32,475 bases of DNA from Thermoleophilia bacterium. GTDB taxonomy: Bacteria > Actinomycetota > Thermoleophilia > BMS3ABIN01. Made by a program: the position numbers and the translations under genes. The stretch lies in NCBI GenBank assembly GCA_014859345.1, contig JACUUL010000023.1, positions 1-32,475 of the forward strand, written 5' to 3'. Shown here one piece after another: positions 24,481 to 32,475 of this stretch. A model generated the notes under the pieces. It had not been told where the DNA came from. It saw only the letters and a list, made by a program, of their open reading frames with translations, and did no database searches. Each line of letters starts with the position of its first letter. Within the stretch, counting starts at the first letter, position 1.

Positions 24481-25635
24481 TTGTATCTCAGGCGTTTAAA
24501 TCTCATATCGTTTCGAAACTATTCCTCTGCTGGCCTGGAACTCGCGCCGGGGACAGTAATCATCCTTGGCGATAACGGGGCCGGAAAAAGCAACTTCCTC
24601 GAGGCCGTCCAGTATTCGCTTAGCGGCCGGTCCTACCGCACTTGCCGCGAAGCCGAGATGGTAAAGAAAGGCGCGCCCCGGTTTCGCCTGGAAGCGGAGA
24701 TCGAAAGAAACGGCAGCGGCGGCGGAGCGGCTTTCAGGCGGACTGTTTCTTTCGAGCCCGGGGCCGGGGTAAGGATAGACACAGGAGGAGGGCCCAACTG
24801 GCTGGAGCCCGGCTCAATCCTGTGCTTCTCTTCGGAAGACCTCCAGTTAATCAAGGGACCACCCGCGGTCCGCCGCAAATTTCTGGATGAAGCGATAAGC
24901 CGGCGCCACCCGGCCCATCATGGCCTTGTTCTCGATTACCGGAAGGTTTTATCCCAGAGAAACAGGTTTCTGCAGAGGGCCGCGGCCGGACTGCTGCCAC
25001 TTGCCGACATAGCGCCCTGGGACCGGCAGCTGGCCACGCTGGCCTTGGCGGTTCATGATGCCCGCCAGTCTTACTGCCGGCTGATATCCCCTCTTTTTCA
25101 TGACGCCTACAAGGAGCTCTCCGGCGAGCGGGAGGGCCCCTTGCTCGCATACCGGTCGCAGATCAGCGGGCTGGCGGAAGGCGACCGGGAGACCGCCCTG
25201 TTAAGGGCGATGGCCGAGGCCTGGCAACAGGATATGATGCGGCTTTCCACCAGCATCGGCACCCATCGGGACGATATGGATTTCGATCTTTCCGGCCGCA
25301 GCCTGAAGTCATACGGGTCCCAGGGCGAGCAGCGCACCGCGGTGCTGGCCATTTTACTGGCCGGACGGCGCCTGCCGGTTGCCTGCGGCGGGCACCAGCC
25401 GTTACTGCTGCTTGATGACGTCATGAGCGAGCTCGACCCCAAGCGCCGACGCCGGCTGATGCAGGCGCTCGGCAGCCGGCAAGGTTACCAAGAAACAACC
25501 GGACTATCAATCATAGGCCAGACGATCATCACAGCCGCGGACCGGGAGCTGTTTACCGGGGAGGAACTGAAAGCAGCGGCTGTGATCGAGGTGCGGGACG
25601 GAGCCGTGGCCGCGATGAAACCGGAAGCCGGATGA
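24481..25635 (+). CDS. recF: RecF DNA repair and recombination ATPase
   Basis: RecF is an SMC-like ATPase that loads RecA at gaps. Visible marks are the N-terminal LISFRNYSSAGLEL, Walker A GDNGAGKSN, the signature region SYGSQGEQRTAVLAILL and Walker B LLLLDDVMSELD. Length (384 aa) is usual. The start is TTG with a weak GAGG five bases upstream; no in-frame ATG fits the family. It follows dnaN after 31 bp and overlaps the next gene by ATGA. Confidence 0.96.
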   Translation: MYLRRLNLISFRNYSSAGLELAPGTVIILGDNGAGKSNFLEAVQYSLSGRSYRTCREAEMVKKGAPRFRLEAEIERNGSGGGAAFRRTVSFEPGAGVRIDTGGGPNWLEPGSILCFSSEDLQLIKGPPAVRRKFLDEAISRRHPAHHGLVLDYRKVLSQRNRFLQRAAAGLLPLADIAPWDRQLATLALAVHDARQSYCRLISPLFHDAYKELSGEREGPLLAYRSQISGLAEGDRETALLRAMAEAWQQDMMRLSTSIGTHRDDMDFDLSGRSLKSYGSQGEQRTAVLAILLAGRRLPVACGGHQPLLLLDDVMSELDPKRRRRLMQALGSRQGYQETTGLSIIGQTIITAADRELFTGEELKAAAVIEVRDGAVAAMKPEAG

Positions 25636-25943
25636 CCGAGCCAACGCCAGTAAGCGACATCGTCCGCAGGGAGCGGGAGCGTCTTTTCCGGAACTGTCCC
25701 GGCCTGGGTCTGCAGGCTCTCTGGGTTGAGGCAGCCGGCCCGGAGATCGCCAACCACGCGGCAGTAAGATCCATGCGGGAGGGCATCCTGACCGTAAGTT
25801 GCGACTCGGGTTCGTGGGCCTGTGAGCTGGCTCTTCATGCCGGCAGCCTGACCGAAAAAATCAACCGCCTGAGCCCTCCCGATCAGGTCCGTGAAATCCG
25901 GTTTGTGCACGGGATCCGGAACGATTGGAAATCCCGCAAATAG
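25632..25943 (+). CDS. DUF721 (DciA-like) protein
   Basis: This 103-residue protein matches DUF721: VSDIVRRERERLF, LWVEAAGPEIANHAAVRSMREGILTVSCDSGSWACELAL, and an NRLSP..QVREIRF end. DciA of this family loads the replicative helicase in bacteria that lack DnaC or DnaI. In actinobacteria it sits between recF and gyrB, as here. It begins within recF (ATGA), so it is translationally coupled. A helicase-loading role is inferred from family and context. Confidence 0.9.
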   Translation: MTEPTPVSDIVRRERERLFRNCPGLGLQALWVEAAGPEIANHAAVRSMREGILTVSCDSGSWACELALHAGSLTEKINRLSPPDQVREIRFVHGIRNDWKSRK

Positions 25944-25955
25944 CGGGAAAGTTTT
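25933..25955 (+). terminator. Weak hairpin at the end of the dnaA-recF-DUF721 operon
   Basis: CCCGC (25933-25937) pairs with GCGGG (25943-25947) around AAATA; AAAGTTTT follows. The stem is short and the T-run is offset by four bases, so termination is probably partial. The stem overlaps the DUF721 stop. Confidence 0.35.
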
Positions 25956-25987
25956 GCCGGTTTTTGTTATGAAAAACGCCCACGATG

Positions 25988-25996
25988 TGATATACT
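25988..25996 (+). promoter_or_regulatory. Extended -10 promoter for gyrB
   Basis: TGA-TATACT is an extended -10 with a five-of-six hexamer. No good -35 lies at 17 bases (TTGTTA at 25964-25969 is 21 bases away). A start near 26003 leaves a leader of about 180 bases before gyrB, with possible AGCAC/GTGCT pairing around 26079-26103. Confidence 0.5.
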
Positions 25997-26116
25997 CCAG
26001 GGTGTAATTCTGCGGGTTCCCAGCGTTGAATTTTTCGGGTTCCCTCCCATCAGATTGGAGGTCGGAGGTTGAAGGAGCACAGCCCTTTCCGGAGAGGTGC
26101 TTCTTGACCCCGATAG

Positions 26117-28588
<2,472 letters not shown>

Positions 28589-28814
28589 AAGGGTCGGGAT
28601 TGCAGCCATTGACCAGGATTACGCGACCGGATGATTCAAGGATGATGAGGGGACACGAACGCGGACATGAAAGGTACATGACGCTCAATTCGGCGCGCAG
28701 AAAAACACTATTGAAAGTTCGTGTGGCTGAATTATGTCACGTGCCCCCCAATCTCGCCCAAACAACTGAAATGACAGGCGTTGACAACCAAGAAGGAACG
28801 AGGAACAACAATTT

Positions 28815-31283
28815 ATGGCCATATCGGATCTTGACGGGCGCATAGAGCCGCGCGAACTCGAAGAGGAGATGCGCTCCTCTTTCCTTGATTACGCGATGAG
28901 CGTGATCGTGAGCCGGGCGCTGCCCGACGTGCGTGACGGACTCAAGCCCGTGCATCGGCGGGTGCTCTACGCCATGCAGCAGCTGGGCCTGGCTTACAAC
29001 AGGCCTTACAAAAAGAGCGCCCGCATCGTCGGCGACGTTATCGGTAAATACCATCCCCACGGCGACGCCGCCGTCTACGATACCATGGTGCGGCTCGTGC
29101 AGGATTTCTCCATGCGCTATCCGCTTATCGACGGCCAGGGCAACTTTGGCAGCGTTGACGGCGACAGTCCCGCCGCCTACCGCTATACCGAGGCGCGGCT
29201 GGCGCGGCTGGCGATGGAGATGCTCAGGGACATCGACGAGGATACGGTAGACTTCGTCCTCAACTTCGACGAAAGCACGACCGAGCCGGATGTGCTGCCC
29301 GCCCGTTTTCCAAATCTCCTGGTTAACGGATCCAGCGGCATAGCGGTGGGTATGGCCACGAATATTCCGCCTCACAATCTCGGCGAGGTGATCGACGCCT
29401 GCGTGACCATGATCGACAATCCCGATATCACCGTGGGCGATCTCATGAAGCTCCTGCCAGGGCCGGATTTCCCCACTGGCGGCATAATCCTGGGCTCGAA
29501 GGGAATCCGAGACGCCTATTCCAGCGGGCGCGGGCTGCTCAAGGTGCGGGCAAAGGCGCACACAGAACCGATCAAGGGGAACCGCCACGCGATCATCGTC
29601 ACCGAGCTTCCTTATCAAGTAAACAAGGCCAGCCTGATCGAAAAAATCGCAGAACTGGTGCGTGAGCGCAAGATCACGGAGATATCCGATCTCCGCGACG
29701 AGTCGGACCGCAGCGGCATGCGGATGGTCATCGAGCTCAAGCGCGACAGCATCGCCAAGGTGGTTCTGAACAAGCTTTACAAACACACCGCCATGCAGAG
29801 CACCTTCGGCGTGATTAGCCTGGCTCTGGTGGACGGGGTGCCCCGCACCCTGTCGCTCAGGGAGATGCTCCGCTGCTACATCTCCCACCAGCGCGAGGTC
29901 ATTGTCCGGCGCACCAGGTTCGAGCTGAACAAGGCCCTGGCCAGGGCTCATATCCTGGAGGGGCTGCTGATTGCGCTCAAGAATCTCGACGCCGTGGTCA
30001 AGTTGATTAAGGGCTCGAAAGATGTTGAGGAGGCCCGCGGCGGACTCATGGCGAAGTTCGGGCTCACTCAGGAGCAGGCGCAGGCCATCCTCGATCTCCG
30101 GCTTCAGAAGCTGACAGGGCTCGAGCGCGACAAAATCAGGGACGAGCACAAGGACCTGATGGAGCGCATAGCCTGGCTGAAAAAGATCCTGGCCGACGAG
30201 GCCGAAATCTACACACTGATCAAGGAAGAGCTGCTGGAGATAAAGCACATGTTCAACGACGACCGGCGCACCCAGATCGCGCCCACCGAGGACGAGCTGG
30301 ATATCGAGGACCTGATCGCCGAGGAAGACATGGTCATCTCCATCACCAGCACCGGCTACATCAAGCGCCTGCCTCTCAATACCTACCGGAAGCAGCGCCG
30401 CGGCGGCGTCGGGGTCATGGGCATGGACGTGAAGGAGGAGGATTATCTCGAGCATCTGTTCATCACCACCACGCATCATTTTCTGCTCTTCTTCACCAGC
30501 GTGGGCAAGGTGTACCGGCTGAAAGTGCACGAGATACCCCTGGGCAGCCGCACAGCCAAGGGCCGGGCGGTAGTGAACCTGCTGCCACTCAGAAGCGGGG
30601 AGAGCATAGAGGCGGTCATCGCCACCAAGGATTACCAGGACGCGAAATTCCTGGTCATGGCCACCCGCCAGGGAATGGTCAAAAAGACGGCCTTCCAGGA
30701 GTACAATACCGTGCTCAAGTCCGAGGGCATCATCGCCATCAAAGTCCGTGACGGAGACGAACTGATTGCCGTCAAGCATTCCAACGGAAACGATGACATC
30801 ATGCTGGTGAGCGAAGGCGGCCAGGCCGTCCGCTTCAACGAATCCCGGGTGCGGCCGACGGGCCGAGTCACCAGTGGCGTCAAAGGGATGAAGCTAAGGC
30901 CCGGGGACCGTGTCCTGTCCATGAACGTAGCTCGCGATGAGGCAGATCTGTTCGTGGTCACGGACGCAGGTTACGGCAAACGCACACATATCAGTGAATA
31001 TCCGAGGCATGGGCGCGGCGGCATGGGCGTGAAAACGATCCGGCACACGGAGAAGAAGGGCGCGCTGGTGGCGGCCGGCGTGGTGCGGGACAATCACGAA
31101 CTCGTGCTCATATCAGCGGATGGCACCGTCATTCGCATCCCGGCCAGAGACGTCTCCATCATGGGACGCGACACTCAAGGAGTGCGGGTCATGAACCTGA
31201 GGCCGGGCGACCGTCTGACCGCTGTTGCCCGGGTAGTGGACAGCCAGTCGAGCGGAGTCGAGGAAGAAGTGGAGGCGGAATGA
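28815..31283 (+). CDS. gyrA: DNA gyrase subunit A
   Basis: GyrA cuts and rejoins DNA. The breakage-reunion domain has the catalytic Tyr124 in AAYRYTE and the helix with [11 protein letters not shown]. Six-bladed C-terminal domain repeats begin near residue 505, with the GyrA box QRRGGVG that separates gyrase from topoisomerase IV. Ala85 stands where E. coli has Ser83, as in mycobacteria. Length (822 aa) is normal. AGGA ten bases before the ATG is a usable ribosome site. The 226-bp spacer after gyrB contains a perfect TTGACA (28781-28786) but no matching -10, so a separate promoter is uncertain. Confidence 0.97.
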   Translation: MAISDLDGRIEPRELEEEMRSSFLDYAMSVIVSRALPDVRDGLKPVHRRVLYAMQQLGLAYNRPYKKSARIVGDVIGKYHPHGDAAVYDTMVRLVQDFSMRYPLIDGQGNFGSVDGDSPAAYRYTEARLARLAMEMLRDIDEDTVDFVLNFDESTTEPDVLPARFPNLLVNGSSGIAVGMATNIPPHNLGEVIDACVTMIDNPDITVGDLMKLLPGPDFPTGGIILGSKGIRDAYSSGRGLLKVRAKAHTEPIKGNRHAIIVTELPYQVNKASLIEKIAELVRERKITEISDLRDESDRSGMRMVIELKRDSIAKVVLNKLYKHTAMQSTFGVISLALVDGVPRTLSLREMLRCYISHQREVIVRRTRFELNKALARAHILEGLLIALKNLDAVVKLIKGSKDVEEARGGLMAKFGLTQEQAQAILDLRLQKLTGLERDKIRDEHKDLMERIAWLKKILADEAEIYTLIKEELLEIKHMFNDDRRTQIAPTEDELDIEDLIAEEDMVISITSTGYIKRLPLNTYRKQRRGGVGVMGMDVKEEDYLEHLFITTTHHFLLFFTSVGKVYRLKVHEIPLGSRTAKGRAVVNLLPLRSGESIEAVIATKDYQDAKFLVMATRQGMVKKTAFQEYNTVLKSEGIIAIKVRDGDELIAVKHSNGNDDIMLVSEGGQAVRFNESRVRPTGRVTSGVKGMKLRPGDRVLSMNVARDEADLFVVTDAGYGKRTHISEYPRHGRGGMGVKTIRHTEKKGALVAAGVVRDNHELVLISADGTVIRIPARDVSIMGRDTQGVRVMNLRPGDRLTAVARVVDSQSSGVEEEVEAE

Positions 31284-31369
31284 TAACCATATTGATACTG
31301 GCCGGCGCCCTGTTTGCCGGGGTCCTGCTCGGCAGACTGGCCATGCGCTACCTCCAGCGGCGGCGCTGA
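31280..31369 (+). CDS. 29-residue single-pass membrane microprotein
   Basis: ATG 31280 overlaps the gyrA stop (ATGA), and GGAGG at 31271-31275 lies four bases before it, inside the gyrA end. The peptide reads [18 protein letters not shown], then a short amphipathic end [10 protein letters not shown]. This gives one membrane helix and a strongly basic tail, fitting a small membrane protein with the tail inside. No known family is recognised. Overlap, ribosome site and composition support translation; the short length leaves real doubt. Mycobacteria also have a membrane gene after gyrA, but a much larger one. Confidence 0.55.
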   Translation: MITILILAGALFAGVLLGRLAMRYLQRRR

Positions 31370-31664
31370 AGGCCCAGCCGCCTTAATTTTCTGCAAGGCA
31401 TCCCGAAGGTATTGCCGGGCCGTCCGCCCCGTACCTCGCATTCCGGCTGGACCAGAGGCGAGCGACGACACGTGCGCGTGATCTCGCCGGGCGGACCCCC
31501 CTCCGCCTCTGGCAGAAGCCTGCAAAAGGCACGCTCAGACGCCGATCCGGCGGCATCCGTCTTGCGGAGACACCGCCTTCCTCCCGCCCACCCCGTGATC
31601 CTGTCCAGTCAGCTCCAACGCAGGTGTCTTGCTGCGGAGGCATACTTTTTCCTGATTTTCGACA
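31370..31664. other. Non-coding stretch with many complementary segments
   Basis: No credible gene is seen in these 295 bases. Several stems can be drawn: GTCCGCCC (31422-31429) with GGGCGGAC (31489-31496); CCAGAGGCG (31452-31460) with CGCCTCTGG (31504-31512), crossing the first to make a pseudoknot; CACG-TGCG-CGTG (31469-31480); GCCT-GCAAA-AGGC (31518-31530); and GGCGG/CCGCC (31549-31577) enclosing TCCG/CGGA. It may be a structured RNA or a long 3' region of the gyrA message. Confidence 0.4.
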
Positions 31665-31694
31665 TTGACCCCGGCTTTGTCGCCCGGGTATAGT
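31665..31694 (+). promoter_or_regulatory. Sigma-70-type promoter of the LPXTG gene
   Basis: TTGACC (31665-31670) and TATAGT (31689-31694) are each 5/6 matches and 18 bases apart. It is the clearest promoter in the window. A start near 31701 gives a 5' leader of about 75-105 bases. Confidence 0.7.
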
Positions 31695-31710
31695 TCAGCA
31701 ACTTTTGCCG

Positions 31711-31766
31711 TGCCTAGCAAAGGTCGCTGGTTGCAGGCGTCCGTGTCAACACGAATTTCCTAGGCA
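31711..31766 (+). promoter_or_regulatory. Possible three-way-junction leader RNA
   Basis: TGCCTAG (31711-31717) pairs with CTAGGCA (31760-31766) and closes over two smaller stems, GCAA/TTGC (31717-31720 with 31731-31734; base 31717 is shared, so one pair must give way) and CGTG-TCAA-CACG (31742-31753). The closing stem ends at the first ribosome site AAGGA (31766-31770). It could expose or hide that site. No known riboswitch class is recognised. Confidence 0.35.
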
Positions 31767-31806
31767 AGGATAACCAATGTTTATAAAACGAAACAGGGAG
31801 GCGTTT

Positions 31807-32361
31807 ATGACATCAGGACGGATGGCAAAGATCTTGGCACTGTTCGCGGTTTCGGCGATGCTCGTCGTGAGCATTATGATGCTGGGGGGCGTCGCCCTGG
31901 CCATTCATGGTGACGCCTACATCGTCGGGGGCCTCACTACAACACCGTCAAGCGCCTGCATCGGCGACACCGTGGAATTCAGCGGGTCCGGGATGCCGCC
32001 GAACACTCCCATCGCCGTTTTCCTGTTCACAGAGGGCGAGGGAGCCATCATCGGTTTAATCGGTTTCACCGAGTCTGACGGAGCCGGGAACTGGGTCCTG
32101 AGCGGCGTTGTGCCCGCCATGGTGGAGCGTTTTGACGACGGCGTCAGCGTTCCCACGCCGTTAGGCACTATAGATGTCATTGCGGGGACTGAGGAGGGCA
32201 CTGAGGTGGCCTTCGGCACGCTGACGATCATGGACTGCGCAGCTCCTGCCGTTACCCGTCTGCCGTCCACCGGGCTTCCCGTGGCTGCCGGGGGTCTGGC
32301 GGGAGCCGGCCTGCTTGCCTCAATCGGACTGGCAATCCGCGTGTGGAGGCGGCGGGAATAG
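31807..32361 (+). CDS. LPXTG-type cell-wall-anchored surface protein
   Basis: A signal peptide (residues 1-32: basic start, ILALFAVSAMLVVSIMMLGG, cleavage near ALA) precedes a secreted domain of about 115 residues. That domain has an Ig-like, beta-rich look and two Cys (in SSACIGD and MDCAAP) that may form a disulfide. The C-terminus is a classic sorting signal: LPSTG (152-156), a hydrophobic stretch, and WRRRE. A sortase would link it to peptidoglycan. ATG 31807 has AGGGAGG five bases upstream; ATG 31777, with AAGGA six bases upstream, would add ten residues. It has its own promoter and a strong terminator 30 bp downstream. Ligand or role is unknown. Confidence 0.85.
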   Translation: MTSGRMAKILALFAVSAMLVVSIMMLGGVALAIHGDAYIVGGLTTTPSSACIGDTVEFSGSGMPPNTPIAVFLFTEGEGAIIGLIGFTESDGAGNWVLSGVVPAMVERFDDGVSVPTPLGTIDVIAGTEEGTEVAFGTLTIMDCAAPAVTRLPSTGLPVAAGGLAGAGLLASIGLAIRVWRRRE

Positions 32362-32390
32362 CTTAGCCTGGAGAAATAGCGGGAATTACG

Positions 32391-32422
32391 GGGCGGGCCG
32401 CGCCAGCGGCCCGCCCTTTTCT
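32391..32422 (+). terminator. Strong intrinsic terminator of the LPXTG gene
   Basis: A perfect 11-bp stem, GGGCGGGCCGC against GCGGCCCGCCC, closes a GCCA loop and is followed by TTTTCT. It is the best terminator in the window and the insertion point of the element that follows. Confidence 0.93.
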
Positions 32423-32475
32423 GTGCGCCAGGCATGGCGCTGCTCTAGGAGGTGCAAGTCCTTTACGGGCCGTGA
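32423..32475 (+). mobile_element. 5' end of a group II (class C) intron, cut by window edge
   Basis: The 53 bases after the terminator T-run begin GTGCGCC.GGCATGG, as group IIC introns do (the Oceanobacillus iheyensis intron starts GUGUGCCCGGCAUGGG). Two domain I stems can be drawn: GCGCC (425-429) with GGCGC (436-440), and AGGA (447-450) with TCCT (459-462), around the conserved GGTGCAAG-type loop. Class C introns characteristically insert just downstream of intrinsic terminator hairpins, exactly the site here. The ribozyme body and any reverse transcriptase lie beyond the window. Confidence 0.8.

Noticed and set aside
28781-28810. TTGACA as a -35 for gyrA
   Set aside because: No -10 at the right distance, and it would start transcription inside the ribosome site.
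28600-28845. 81-codon frame between gyrB and gyrA
   Set aside because: It overlaps the gyrA start, has no family and no ribosome site.
28737-30779. 680-codon open frame antisense to gyrA
   Set aside because: It lies fully opposite a certain gene, has no recognisable family and low-complexity His/Asp/Val composition; long antisense frames are common in GC-rich genes.
31383-31693. Overlapping 86- and 93-codon frames on both strands after gyrA
   Set aside because: Low-complexity Arg/Pro/Ala composition, no ribosome sites; the stretch is better read as non-coding.

Overview
The window (about 60% GC) looks like the replication-origin region of a deep-branching, monoderm actinobacterium. Three things support this. 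The cluster kinase–fhaA–fhaB–pstP–rodA–pbpA–pknB is the actinobacterial cell-wall/signalling cluster. pgsA1, ino1 and a PimA-like glycosyltransferase point to phosphatidylinositol lipids. An LPSTG-anchored surface protein implies a thick, sortase-decorated wall. I cannot name the genus; a poorly cultured class is likely because several arrangements differ from Mycobacterium and Streptomyces.

Layout. (1) 80-9166 (+): a Ser/Thr kinase with a polytopic membrane tail, two FHA proteins, a PP2C phosphatase, a SEDS glycosyltransferase, a class B PBP and a PASTA kinase, mostly with overlapping ends. (2) 9228-9932 (-): an MgtC-family membrane protein. (3) 10117-15451 (+): phosphatidylinositol-phosphate synthase, myo-inositol-phosphate synthase with a histone-like tail, a GT4-PHP fusion, and an exported clan GH-A-like protein. 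(4) tRNA-Ile(GAT) (-), then a bifunctional-nuclease-family gene (+). (5) 16306-18953 (-): a ydjC-gpgS-gpgP operon, the last two for glucosylglycerate. (6) A stand-alone RAM domain (+). (7) ftsZ and parA (-), then oriC at about 21.25-21.71 kb. (8) dnaA, dnaN, recF, DUF721/dciA, gyrB and gyrA (+). (9) A 29-codon membrane microprotein overlapping the gyrA stop, a structured non-coding stretch, an LPXTG protein with its own promoter, a strong intrinsic terminator, and directly after its T-run the 5' end of what looks like a group IIC intron, cut by the window edge.

How it fits together: the origin sits between parA-ftsZ (segregation and division) and dnaA-gyrA (initiation and topology). The kinase cluster controls septal and lateral peptidoglycan synthesis and is transcribed toward the origin. 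The inositol-lipid genes and the glucosylglycerate operon supply envelope lipid head groups and a compatible solute or glycolipid primer. The best candidates for something undescribed are the GT4-PHP fusion in an inositol-lipid locus, the parA-ftsZ pair at oriC without parB, the Lys/Ala-tailed Ino1, and the structured RNA and microprotein after gyrA.
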